Below are positions 41,190 through 51,099 of a stretch of DNA of 51,263 bases, piece by piece. The stretch is from Prorocentrum cordatum (Eukaryota; Sar; Dinophyceae; Prorocentrales; Prorocentraceae). The translations under genes and the position numbers were made by a program. Numbering within the stretch: position 1 is the first letter of the stretch; every line of letters begins with the position of its first letter. Location: the NCBI GenBank assembly GCA_963575745.1, contig CAUYUJ010016700.1, positions 124,087-175,349 on the forward strand. The letters run 5' to 3'. The notes under the pieces are model-generated. The model saw only the letters and a program-made list of their open reading frames with translations. It was not told the DNA's origin and did not search any database.

Positions 41190-41897
41190 GTCCGGACGGC
41201 AGCACTGGGGCCTTCGGTGGAGCTCCCTATGGGGCCACGAAAAGTGTGAGGGGTGTGCCGAAATGGGTGTGCGGGACGCATGCGGACGGCAGCCATGGGG
41301 CCTTCGGTGGAGCTCCCTATGGGGCCACGAAACGTGTGAGGGGTGTGCCGAAATGGGTGTGCGGGACGCATGCGGACGGCAGCACTGGGGCCTTCGGTGG
41401 AGCTCCCTATGGGGCCACGAAACGTGTGAGGGGTGTGCCGAAATGGGTGTGCGGGACGCATGCGGACGGCAGCCATGGGGCCTTCGGTGGAGCTCCCTAT
41501 GGGGCCACGAAACGTGTGAGGGGTGTGCCGAAATGGGTGTGCGGGACGCATGCGGACGGCAGCACTGGGGCCTTCGGTGGAGCTCCCTGTGGGGCCACGA
41601 AACGTGTGAGGGGTGTGCCGAAATGGGTGTGCGGGACGCATGCGGACGGCAGCCATGGGGCCTTCGGTGGAGCTCCCTATGGGGCCACGAAACGTGTGAG
41701 GGGTGTGCCGAAATGGGTGTGCGGGACGCATGCGGACGGCAGCACTGGGGCCTTCGGTGGAGCTCCCTATGGGGCCACGAAACGTGTGAGGGGTGTGCCG
41801 AAATGGGTGTGCGGGACGCATGCGGGCGGCAGCCCTGGGGCCTTCGGTGGAGCTCCCTATGGGGCCACGAAACGTGTGAGGGGTGTGCCGAAGTGGG
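41190..41897 (+). repeat. 90-bp minisatellite with 180-bp higher-order repeat
   Basis: Nearly identical 90-bp units (TGCGGACGGCAGC at 41281, 41371, 41461, 41551, 41641 and 41731) alternate strictly between CACTGGGG and CATGGGG variants, giving a 180-bp dimer. Few other differences exist (one CTGTGG and a final GCCCTGGGG unit), so the array was homogenised recently. The period keeps several frames open for more than 250 codons on both strands. Confidence 0.95.
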
Positions 41898-42119
<222 letters not shown>

Positions 42120-42163
42120 GGAGGAGGGAGGAGAGGGGAGGAGAGAGGAGGAGGAGGAGGTGG

Positions 42164-42217
42164 GACGCGGGGCGCTGTCTCTTCAAAACGAGGACCCAAC
42201 ACCACAGGATGGTTGGG
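42164..42217 (+). repeat. Composite element tail module
   Basis: It reads GACGCGGGGCGCTGTCTCTT, CAAAACGAGGACCCAACACC and ACAGGATGGTTGGG. This copy is close to the consensus. Confidence 0.85.
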
Positions 42218-42265
42218 AAAAACAGGGTGCGAGCGTCGAGGGGCTAACTTTGATTGAAAAAACAA

Positions 42266-42328
42266 TGTGCACCGGTGGGGGGGATCAACAATAACTATTT
42301 CTCCGAAGTGAGAATTCAACAATCATTT
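42266..42328 (+). repeat. Junction motif with CAA remnant
   Basis: GTGCACCGGTGGGGGGGATC, AACAATAACTATTTCTCCGA and AGTGAGAATTCAACAATC. Related junctions lie at about 27715, 34605, 35515, 36275, 45000 and 47915. Confidence 0.75.
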
Positions 42329-42448
42329 TAAGACTGTTCGCTCTTATCTGCTCGCGTGTCATTCAATATGCATATCCCAAACCCTGGATACCCGCCCTTT
42401 TCGTCTTCGATCGTAGCCCTTTTGGGGGGTATATTCATTCCCTGCCAC
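42329..42448 (+). repeat. P module, copy 2
   Basis: AAGACTGTTCGCTCTTATCT, GCATATCCCAAACCCTGGAT, ACCCGCCCTTTTCGTCTTCG and CCCTTTTGGGGGGTATATTC. Confidence 0.8.
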
Positions 42449-43025
42449 GAAGGGCAGCAACGGGGCCACGAAGGGCAGCGAGCGAAGGCGACCGCGGAAC
42501 CAGCACGGGCAGCGACGGGCATCGAAGGCGAGCGAAGGGCAGCGAGCGGCGACTGCAGTCCCTAACGGGCTGGTCGGGCGGGCAGGCCCAGACGGGCGGG
42601 TCGAGCGGGCGGGTCGTTGAGGCGTAAATTCTGCTTGAACCGGCAGGCAATATGCAGCGAGAGCGCGATTCATGAGTGCCGAGGAGCGGCATCTGAATGA
42701 GTTGTGAGGAAATATCAAGCGGGAGCCGCGATCCGGTGGCAAGTTGCAAGGAAGTCCCAAGCGAGAGCGCGATTCCTCAATAAATTTTAAGAAAGTATCA
42801 AGCTGGAGCCGCGATCCGGTTGTAAATTGCAAGGAAATCCCAAGCGAGAGCGCGATTCTTCCATACATTGTGAGGAAATATCAGGCGGGAGCCGCTGTTG
42901 CTGCAAACCGGGGGACAACGACACAGTTTGACCCTCAAGACTGTCCCTGATAAAAAACAGGGTGCGAGCCCCGGGAAGAGCACTTCAATCGAAAAAACAA
43001 TGTGCACCGGACGGGGGGGTCAACA
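42449..43025 (+). repeat. Composite element middle block, copy 1 (matches 47398-47945)
   Basis: The order is GGGGCCACGAAGGGCAGCGA, CAGCACGGGCAGCGACGGGC, GGCGACTGCAGTCCCTAACG, GGGCTGGTCGGGCGGG, the GCGAGAGCGCGATTC units (42650-42880), GAGCCGCTGTTGCTGCAAAC and GTGCACCGGACGGGGGGGTC. Copy 2 at 47398-47945 keeps the same order. Confidence 0.8.
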
Positions 43026-43110
43026 ATAATTCCCAACCCTCCTTGGTTGGGTATTCGTTTTGAATAGAGCAGTGTGGTCGCGTCCCCTCTCCCTTCTCCC
43101 GCCTCCCGCC
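43026..43110 (-). repeat. Composite tail module in antisense, copy 1
   Basis: On the minus strand it reads GGGGACGCGACCACACTGCT, CTATTCAAAACGAATACCCA and ACCAAGGAGGGTTGGG. The CCCAACC and GGTTGGG stem is kept although loop bases differ. It follows, on that strand, the 102-bp array and a GGCGGGAGGCGGGAG purine tract. Confidence 0.8.
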
Positions 43111-43124
43111 TCTTCTTGTCTTGC

Positions 43125-43735
43125 CTGCGGGGGGCTGCGATCTGTGAAACTGTCGCCACTTTCGAGGCCTGCTGGGGGGTCCGGCATAAAGGGTAATTGC
43201 GGCAGATTCAAATTAGACCTCGCCATCCCTGGGGGGCTGCGATCTGTGAAACTGTCGCCACTTTCGAGGCCTGCTGGGGGGTCCTGCATAGAGGGTAACC
43301 GCGGCAGATTCAAATTAGACCTCGCCATCCCTGGGGGGATGCGATCTGCGAAACTGTCGCCACTTACGAGGCCTGCTGGGGGGTCCGGCATAGAGGGTAA
43401 CAGCGGCAGATTCAAATTAGACCTCGCCATCCCTGGGGTTGCGATTTGCGAAACTGTCGCCACTTTCGAAGCCTGCTGGGGGGTCCAGCATAAAGGTTAA
43501 CCGCGGCAGATTCAAATTAGACCTCGCCATCCCTGGGGGGATGCGATCTGTGAAACTGTCGCCACTTACGAGGCCTGCTGGGGGGTCCTGCATAGAGGGT
43601 AACCGCGGCAGATTCAAATTAGACCTCGCCATCCCTGGGGGGATGCGATCTGTGAAACTGTCGCCACTTACGAGGCCTGCTGGGGGGTCCTGCATAGAGG
43701 GTAACCGCGGCAGATTCAAATTAGACCTCGCCATA
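43125..43735 (-). repeat. 102-bp minisatellite, subarray 1 (six units)
   Basis: On the plus strand the unit contains GGGGGGCTGCGATCTGTGAA, ACTGTCGCCACTTTCGAGGC, CTGCTGGGGGGTCC and GGCAGATTCAAATTAGACCT. The period is 102 bp (for example 43135 to 43237). It is unrelated in sequence to the 90-bp family. Confidence 0.95.
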
Positions 43736-43770
43736 GCCGTAGTCGTGGTCGTAGTAGTAGTGCTAGTTTT

Positions 43771-43855
43771 TTTTCCCAACCCTCCTTGGTTGGGTATTCG
43801 TTTTGAATAGAGCAGTGTGGTCGCGTCCCTTCTCCCGCCTCCCGCCTTTTCCTGT
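43771..43855 (-). repeat. Composite tail module in antisense, copy 2
   Basis: This near copy of 43026-43110, in direct orientation relative to it, separates the two 102-bp subarrays. Tail plus array therefore duplicated as a unit. Confidence 0.8.
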
Positions 43856-43862
43856 CTTGCCT

Positions 43863-44800
43863 ACGGGGGGCTGCGATCTGCGAAACTGTCGCCATTTTCG
43901 AGGCCTGCTGGGGGGCCCAGCACAGTGAGGGCCACGGGCGGATTCAAATTAGACCTCGCCATCCCTGGGGGGCTGCGATCTGTGAAACTGTCGCCATTTT
44001 CGAGGCCTGCTGGGGGGCCCAGCACAGTGAGGGCCACGGGCGGATTCAAATTAGACCTCGCCATCCCTGGGGGGCTGCGATCTGCGAAACTGTCGCCATT
44101 TTCGAGGCCTGCTGGGGGGCCCAGCACAGTGAGGGCCACGGGCAGATTCAAATTAGACCTCGCCATCCCTGGGGGGCTGCGATCTGCGAAACTGTCGCCA
44201 TTTTCGAGGCCTGCTGGGGGGCCCAGCACAGTGAGGGCCACGCGCGGATTCAAATTAGACCTCGCCATCCCTGGGGGGCTGCGATCTGCGAAACTGTCGC
44301 CATTTTCGAGGCCTGCTGGGGGGCCCAGCACAGTGAGGGCCACGCGCGGATTCAAATTAGACCTCGCCATCCCTGGGGGGCTGCGATCTGCGAAACTGTC
44401 GCCATTTTCGAGGCCTGCTGGGGGGCCCAGCACAGTGAGGGCCACGCGCGGATTCAAATTAGACCTCGCCATCCCTGGGGGGCTGCGATCTGCGAAACTG
44501 TCGCCATTTTCGAGGCCTGCTGGGGGGCCTCGCCATCCCTGGGGGGCTGCGATCTGCGAAACTATCGCCATTTTCGAGGCCTGCTGGGGGGCCCAGCACA
44601 GTGAGGGCCACGCGCGGATTCAAATTAGACCTCGCCATCCCTGGGGGGCTGCGATCTGCGAAACTGCCGCCATTTTCGAGGCCTGCTGGGGGGCCCAGCA
44701 CAGTGAGGGCCACGGGCAGATTCAAATGAGACCTCGCCATCCCTGCGGGGCTGCGATCTGTGAACCTGTCGCCACTTTCGAGGCCTGCTGTGATCCCCGT
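43863..44800 (-). repeat. 102-bp minisatellite, subarray 2 (about nine units)
   Basis: Units carry GCCCAGCACAGTGAGGGCCA and CGCGCGGATTCAAATTAGAC in place of the subarray 1 variants. One unit near 44528 is truncated. The 102-bp period keeps a frame open for more than 300 codons, a repeat artefact. Confidence 0.95.
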
Positions 44801-44999
44801 TTTCGAAGTGGCTAGGAGTGCTCAGGAATTGTAAATCATCAGCTTTATCAAGCCCTTTTCCTGTAGCCAGTGTCCTGCGAGTCTCCCGAATTCCGTCTGC
44901 AGACATATGTAACCCTCGCTCCGTCATCGCCCCCTTATAAAGTATCCTAAACTATTTGCGCCCCGCTTTTGCGCAGGGGTTGGGTACGTCGCCAGGGTA

Positions 45000-45165
45000 A
45001 TTATTCTTCTGAAATGAGAACTCAGCAACAACACAATCACGTTAATATTGTTCGTTTCTATCTGCTGACGTGCTAATCAATACGTATATCCCAAGCCCTC
45101 GGTACCCGCCCCCGTTGTTTTCGATCGTACCCCCTTGGGGCTATATCCTCCTTACCTGCCACGTG
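45000..45165 (+). repeat. Junction motif and P module, copy 3
   Basis: ATTATTCTTCTGAAATGAGA, CTCAGCAACAACACAATCAC, then TACGTATATCCCAAGCCCTC, GGTACCCGCCCCCGTTGTTT and TCGATCGTACCCCCTTGGGG. Confidence 0.75.
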
Positions 45166-45273
45166 CATTTAATGCAGCACCCAAAACAAAGGAAGAGAGG
45201 ACGGGTGGAAGGGGAGGGAGAACAATGGAGCACGAGAGAAATTAGCAGGAGGAGGGCAAGGAGCAAAAAAATA

Positions 45274-45330
45274 TCCTGGCGAAGGTCCCAACCATGTGCA
45301 GTTGTGGGTACCGTAATTGTGAATATCTGC
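45274..45330 (+). repeat. Composite element head module
   Basis: CCTGGCGAAGGTCCCAACCA then TGTGCAGTTGTGGGTACCGT and AATTGTGAATATCTG. It runs straight into the first minisatellite unit. Confidence 0.8.
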
Positions 45331-46780
45331 TTCGGTGAAGCTCCCTATGGGGCCACGAAGCGCTGCACTGGGCGGGGGGGAACACTGTACTGTATGGGTG
45401 GTGTGCCGAGTTGGGTTTCCGAGACGCATGCGGACGGTCCCACTGAGGGCTTCGGTGGAGCTCCCTCTGGGGCAGCGAAGTGCTCCACTGAGTGAGTGAA
45501 CGTGCCACAGTGGGTTACCGGGACGCATGCGGACGGTCTGGCTGGGGGCTTCGGTGGAGCCCCCTTATGGGGCCACGGAACGCTGCACTGCGCGAGTGAA
45601 AATGCCACATTACATTTCCCGGACGCATACAGACGGCGGCATTGGGGCCTTGAGTGGAGCCCCCTATGGGGCCAAGAAACGCTGCACTGGGTGGGTGAGA
45701 ATGCCATATTGGGTTTCCGGGACGCATGCGGACGGGGGCACTGGGGCCTTCGGTTGAGCTCCCTATGTGGCCACGAAACGCTGTACTGGGTTGGTGAAAC
45801 GCAAGGAAGACGGGGAGGAGGGCCACGAAACGCTGTACTGGGTGTGCGGGACGCATGCGGACGGTAGCGCTGGGACTTTCGGTGGGGATCCCTACGGTGC
45901 CACGAAACGCTGTACTGGGTGTGCGGGACGCATGCATACGGTAGCCTTCGGTGGGGCTCCCTATGGGGCCACGAAACGCTGTATTGGGTGGGTGAAACGC
46001 AGGGAAGACGGGGAGGAGGGCCACGAAACGCTGTACTGGGCGTGCAGGACGCATGCGGACGGTAGCACTGGGACCTTCGGTGGGGCTCCCTATGGGGCCA
46101 CGAAACGCTGTACTGGGTGTGCGGGACGCACGCGGACGGTAGCACTGGGACCTTCGGCGGGCTCCCTACAGGGCCACGAAACGCTGTACTGGGTGTACGG
46201 GACGCATGCGGACGGTAGCACTGAGCCTTCGGTGGGGCTCTTGGGGCCACGAAGCGCTGCACTGGGTGTGCGGGACGCATGCGGGTGGTAGCAGGACCTT
46301 CGGTGGGGCTCCCTACAGGGCCACGAAACGCTGTAATGGGTGGGTGAAACGCAGGGAAGACGGGGAGGAGGGCCACGAAACGCTGTACTGGGTGTGCAGG
46401 ACGCATGCGGACGGTAGCGCTGGGACCTTCGGCGGGGCTCCCTACGGGGCCACGAAACGCCGTGCTGGGTGTGCGGGACGCATGCGGACGGTAGCACTGG
46501 GACCTTCGGTAGGGCTCCCTATGGGGCCACGAAACGTTGCACTGGGTGTGCGGGACGCATGCGGACGGTAGCAATGGGACCTTCGGTGGGGCTCCCTATG
46601 GGGCCACGAAACGCTGTACTGGGTGTGCGGAACGCATGCGGACGGTAGCACTGGGACCTTCGGTGGGGCTCCCTATGGGGCCACGAAACGCTGTACTGGG
46701 TGAGTGAAGAAACGCAGGGGAGAGGGGGAGGAAGGCCACGAAACGCTGTACTGGGTGTGCGGGACGCATGCGAACGGTGG
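45331..46780 (+). repeat. Irregular 70-95-bp minisatellite array (about 16 units)
   Basis: Units carry TTCGGTGGGGCTCCCTATGG, GGCCACGAAACGCTGTACTG and GGTGTGCGGGACGCATGCGG, with several units extended by GAAACGCAGGGAAGACGGGG AGGAGG. That extension resembles the GGA tract of the composite element, so GGA tracts may be propagating within the array. Confidence 0.9.
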
Positions 46781-46810
46781 AGGAGGAGGGAGAACAGGAG
46801 GAGAGAAGGA

Positions 46811-46863
46811 GAACGCGGGGAGCGTGTTTTCAAAACGAGGACCCAACACCACAGGATGGTTGG
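46811..46863 (+). repeat. Composite element tail module
   Basis: AACGCGGGGAGCGTGTTTTC, AAAACGAGGACCCAACACCA and CAGGATGGTTGG. Confidence 0.8.
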
Positions 46864-47039
46864 CAACAAGTGGTAGAACCAGACGGGCAGATCGGGTGGG
46901 CAGACCCATGTCGGGCAGGTCGGGAAGGCGGGCCCAGACGACGAGGTCGAACAGGCGGGTTGCTGAAGCGTGGGTCCTGCATGAATCGCGAAGAGGTCTC
47001 GAGCGATACCGCGATTCCTAACTAGACCAGCGTGGACCA

Positions 47040-47440
47040 AGAAGGGCATAAAATCCGAGGCCACAGAGGGCAACGACGGGGCCGCTGAGGGCAGCAACGG
47101 GGCCACGATGGGCAGCGACGGGGCCACACAGCGGGGCCACGAAGGGCATGCATGTGGGGCCACGACGGGCGCGAACGAGCGGGGGCCACGAAGGGCATTC
47201 TTATACGGGGCCACTAAGAACGACAGCGGGGCCATTGAAGGCAGCAAAGGGGCCACGATGGGCAGCGAGGGGGCCACGAAGGGCGACAGCGGGGCTACGA
47301 AGGGCATGCACATGGGGCCAGGACGGGCGCGCGCGAGCGGGGGCCACGAAGGGCAAAAAAATGCGGGTCCACTGAGGGCAGCGACGGAGCCACTGAAGGC
47401 AGCAACGGGGCCACGAAGGGCACTGAGCGAAGGACACTGC
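47040..47440 (+). repeat. GGCCACGAAGGGCAGC minisatellite, copy 2
   Basis: Units of about 24-30 bp read GGGGCCACGAAGGGCAGCGA, GGGCATGCACATGGGGCCA and GGGCGCGAACGAGCGGGGGC. The array resembles 36936-37170. Confidence 0.8.
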
Positions 47441-47945
47441 GGAACCAGCACGGGCAGCGAGGGGCATCCGAGGCGGGCGAAGGGCAGCGAGCGGCGACTG
47501 CAGTCAGTAACGGGCTGGTCGGGCGGGGCTCCGACGGGCGGGTCGAGTGGGCGGGTCGTTGAAGCGTGAGTCCTGCTTGAAACGGCAGGCAATATGTAGC
47601 GGGAGCGCGATTCCTGAGTGTCAAGGACCAGCATCACGTGAAGCGGTTCGGTGGTAAGTTGCGAGCAAGTCCCAAGCGAGGACACGATTCGGCAATAAAC
47701 GATCAAGCGGTATCAAGCGGGAGCCGCGATCCGCTGGTAAATTGCAAGGAAATCCCAAACGAAAGCGCGACTCTTCAATACGTTGTGAGGAAAAATCAGG
47801 CGGGAGCCGCTGTTGTTGTAAACCGGGGGGCAACGACACAGTTTGAGCATCAAGACTTTCCCTGATACAAAACCAGGGCGTGAGCCCCGGGAGGGGCACT
47901 TCAAACGAAAAATACAATGTGTACCAGGCGGGGGGATAAACAACA
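47398..47945 (+). repeat. Composite element middle block, copy 2
   Basis: Collinear with 42449-43025: CAGCACGGGCAGCGAGGGGC, GGCGACTGCAGTCAGTAACG, GCGAGAGCG-type units and GAGCCGCTGTTGTTGTAAAC, ending at GTGTACCAGGCGGGGGGATA. Confidence 0.8.
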
Positions 47946-48069
47946 ATGAATTTTACCTAACAGCGAAAACCGATAGATATCTAGCGGGGTCAAAAGAGGG
48001 CATCATCTTGACGCCCCGGGGGGGGTCGGGATCCGGACAATGGATTAGGACAGATCCGGCAGCCCCAGG

Positions 48070-48100
48070 AATCTTTAGGAATTCTGCGGAATTCTTATGA
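48070..48100 (+). repeat. GGAATCTTTAGGAATTC repeats, left flank
   Basis: A few copies of the GGAATTCTTA-type motif lie just before the 73-bp array. The same motif forms the longer tract at 49235-49440. Confidence 0.55.
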
Positions 48101-48104
48101 ATCC

Positions 48105-48475
48105 ACTCACAAAAAACCACTCCCAGGCCACATGTTGAATGCCCGGAGCCAACTGTAGGCCACTTCGTGTTCTTCGTCTTCCCAGAACGCCACTCCCAGG
48201 CCACATTTTGAATGCCCGGAGCCAACTGTAGGCCACTTCGTGTTCTTCATGTTCCCAGAACACCATTCCCAGGCCACATTTTGAATGCCCAGAGCCAGCT
48301 GTGGGGCACTTCGTGCTCTCCATGTTCCCAGAACACCATTCCCAGGCCACATTTTGAATGCCCGGAGCCAACTGTAGGCCACTTCGTGTTCTTCGTGTTC
48401 CCAGAACACCATTCCTGTACCATTTTTTGATTGCCCGGACCCAACTGTGGGCCACTTCGTGATCTTCGTGTTCGA
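48105..48475 (+). repeat. 73-bp minisatellite (five units)
   Basis: The unit is TTCCCAGAACACCATTCCCA, GGCCACATTTTGAATGCCCG, GAGCCAACTGTAGGCCACTT and CGTGTTCTTCGTG. Starts of CCCAGAAC are at 48181, 48254, 48327 and 48400. Confidence 0.95.
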
Positions 48476-48477
48476 GC

Positions 48478-49228
48478 TCAGGCAGGCTGAGGCCGAGGCA
48501 GGCTAACGCCGAGGCAGGCTGAGGCTGAGGCTGAGGCAGGCTGAGGCAGGCTGAGGCTGAGGCTGAGGCAGGCTGAGGCTGAGGCAGGCTGAGGCTGAGG
48601 ATGACGCAGGCTGAGGCCAAGGCAGGCTGAGGCTGAGGCTGGGGCAGGCTGAGGCTGAGGCAGGCTGAGACTGAGGCTGAGGCAGGCTGAGGCTGAGGCT
48701 GAGGCTGAGGCAGGCCGAGGCTGAAAGGCTGACGCTGAGGCTGAGGCCGAGGCAGGCTGAGGCTGAGGCTGAGGCAAGCCGAGGCAGGCTGAGGCTGAGT
48801 CTGAAGCTTAGGCAGGCTGAGGCTGAGGCTGAGGCTGCGCCTGAGGCTGAGGCAAGCTGCGGCCGAGGCAGGCTGAGGCTGAGGCTGAGGCAGGCTGAGG
48901 CTGAGGCAGACTGAGGCTGAGGCTGAGGCCGATGCAGGCTAAGGCTGAGGCCGAGGCAAGCCGAGGCAGGCTGAGGCTGAGGCTGAGGCTGATGCTGAGG
49001 CAGGCTGAGGCTGAGGCTGAGGCAAGCCGAGGCAGGCTGAGGCTGAGGCTGACGCTGAGGCAGGCTGAGGCTGAGGCAGGCTGAGGCTGACGCTGACGCA
49101 GGCTGAGGCCGAGGCAGGCTGAGGCTGAGAGGCGGAGGCAGGCTGAGGCTGAGGCCAAGGCAGGCTGAGGCTGAGGCTGAGGCTGAGGCAAGCCGAGGCA
49201 GGCTGAGGCTGAGGCTGAAACTGAGGCA
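48478..49228 (+). repeat. GAGGCT/GAGGCAGGCT minisatellite
   Basis: About 750 bp of GAGGCT hexamers is punctuated by GAGGCAGGCT and GAGGCAAGCC. The minus strand reads AGCCTC/AGCCTG, giving Ser-Leu, Pro-Gln or Ala-Ser low-complexity frames. Confidence 0.95.
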
Positions 49229-49234
49229 GGCTGA

Positions 49235-49440
49235 GGCATCCGTAGGAATACATAGGAATTCTTAGGAATCCCTCGGAATCCTTAGGAATCCGTAGGCATC
49301 CTTAGGAATCCGTAGGCATAGTTAAGCATCCTCAGGAATCCTTAGGAGTCCTTAGGATTCCATCGGAATCCTTAGAAATCCCTCGGAATCCGGATTCCTA
49401 AGGATTCCTAAGGTGTCCTAAGGATTCCATTGGATCCTAA
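49235..49440 (+). repeat. GGAATCCTTA minisatellite with internal inversion
   Basis: Units of 10-13 bp (TAGGAATCCTTAGGAATCCG) run to about 49390, where the motif flips to GGATTCCTAAGGATTCCTAA, making the right end an inverted repeat. Confidence 0.8.
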
Positions 49441-49611
49441 GGCCGTTGCCACTGCGACTGTCATTGCGAACGCGACTGCGACTGCGAGAACAGCAGAATT
49501 CTACAACTGGATTGTCACCTGAATCTTAAGAAGAATGCTTCCAGATATGCTTGTACTCATCGCTGTTAGGTTGCTTTGCCAGGATAATTCATGAATGAGA
49601 CCTCAACAACA

Positions 49612-49815
49612 ATAAGTTTAAGACTGTTCGCTCTTACTGCTTCAGTGTCCGTTAACGCGTATTTCCCTAACCCTCGATACCCGCCCTCTTCGTTTTCGAT
49701 CGTACCCCTTTGGGGGGGTATACCTTTCTTCCCTGCAGGCCGGGCCCCGGCAAGCGGCGGGGCGGCCGCGGAACGGCGGCCTGGCCAGCGGCAGCGCTGA
49801 TCGGCGGCAACCCGA
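49612..49815 (+). repeat. P module, copy 4
   Basis: AAGACTGTTCGCTCTTACTG, AACGCGTATTTCCCTAACCC, TCGATACCCGCCCTCTTCGT, CCCTTTGGGGGGGTATACCT and GGCAAGCGGCGGGGCGGCCG. It is closest to copy 1 at 36588-36800. Confidence 0.8.
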
Positions 49816-49917
49816 CCCTAAGAGGAACGGACAGAGGACCGACCACCAGCAGAGAGAAGGACAGCCTGCCGGCAAGGAGGCCAGGCAGGCTGCCTCTCTC
49901 TCTGCTCCCTAATTTTA

Positions 49918-50067
49918 GGTCGGGCGTGTCCTACAGGGGGATTTTGGACGAAAAATAAAAATACTCTAAGCAATACAGCAAAATAGTCAAACAATACTCA
50001 ACAAATCGTCACCAGACTATTCTAAACTATGTTTGAACATCTCCCCTTTAGAGGGAAAAACCCGACT
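49918..50067. mobile_element. TA-flanked MITE, copy 4
   Basis: It starts GGTCGGGCGTGTCCTACAGG after TA (49916-49917). The right end AGGGAAAAACCCGACT is followed by TC instead of TA, and the right inverted repeat is more mutated than in other copies. Confidence 0.75.
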
Positions 50068-50120
50068 TCACAACATGATGTGGTGACGTCAGCTGACTTC
50101 CTTTTCGGATATCACGGCTT

Positions 50121-50336
50121 CCTAGATGCGGTCGGAGCAAATGGAATCGGAGGATCGCGCCGCATCGGCGATGCATCGGAGATACATCGCCGATGCATCG
50201 GCGATGCATCGGCGACGTCGGCAAGGCATCGGCGCCATCGGCGCGTAGAACATCGGGCTCATCATCGGTCTGCGTCGCTGATCCATCGGCGATGCGGCGC
50301 GATCATCCAACCCCATCTACTCGGACCCCACCTATG
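50121..50336. mobile_element. Palindromic MITE with GATGCATCGGCG core, copy 2
   Basis: CTAGATGCGGTCGGAG and GGATCGCGCCGCATCGGCGA at the left pair with GATGCGGCGCGATCATCCAA and CCCCATCTACTCGGACC at the right. The core repeats GATGCATCGGCG and ends GGCGCCATCGGCGC. Confidence 0.75.
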
Positions 50337-50403
50337 AGTCCTGGGTTGGAGCTGTTGTTGGTATGGTTCTTCTTCTTCATCTTCTTCCTCACGCTTGCTC
50401 GCT

Positions 50404-50572
50404 TGCACGGTTTCCCCCGGGGCCGTAGGCGACCCGAGGACGAGGAGGAGGAGGAGGAGGTGGAGGAGGGGGAGGGGGAGGGAGAGATGGAGGAGGAGGA
50501 GGAGGAGGAGGAGGAGGAGGAGGAGGAGGAGAAGGAGAACGGGTCGCCAAAGCCCTTCGGAGAAACCCTCCA
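50404..50572. mobile_element. GGA-carrying MITE with 8-bp target duplication, copy 2
   Basis: This 169-bp element starts TGCACGGTTTCCCCCGGGG and ends TTCGGAGAAACCCTCCA. The direct repeat TGCTCGCT flanks it at 50396-50403 and 50573-50580. The core is GGA microsatellite as in copy 1, but array lengths and interruptions differ. Confidence 0.85.
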
Positions 50573-50738
50573 TGCTCGCTCTGCCCCTGGGCGCCCTTTC
50601 TTGCGGAGCATGGCGAGCTCCTCCTCCGGCGAGGCCCCAAGGCCGCTGACGTCCACCGCGTCGAACTCCAGCGTCTGCACGCCGGGGCGCTCTGGCGGCG
50701 AAGGGGGGGAGGAAACAGGGGATAGGCGGCAACTATTA

Positions 50739-50896
50739 AGTCGGGCCTGTCCCTCCCTCTACAAGAGAAAAATTCAAAAATTGTGCAAAAATCGTCTGGG
50801 GACTAAGTTTCTACTATGTTTGAGCATTGTTGAGATATTCTTTGATTAGCTGTAAATTTTCGCCCAAGATCCGCCTGTAGGGGGACATGCCCGACC
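50739..50896. mobile_element. TA-flanked MITE, copy 5
   Basis: It starts AGTCGGGCCTGTCCCTCCCT and ends TAGGGGGACATGCCCGACC, with TA at 50737-50738 and 50897-50898. The AT-rich core is partly rearranged relative to the other copies. Confidence 0.75.
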
Positions 50897-51099
50897 TAAG
50901 GCAACTACTGGGAGGTCATCGTCGGAAGGACTGAGACGGATTAAGCCCTTTTGGGGGCTACTACGCCGCATCATGCCGCGGATTGGGCGGCAATGAGCCG
51001 AGTCCAACCGGAGTCAGCAGGAATTCAGCCGACTTAAGCTAGACTTCGAAGCAAGACACAGTTAGAATATGACCTCCCAGAAATTGCATTCGAACAAGG

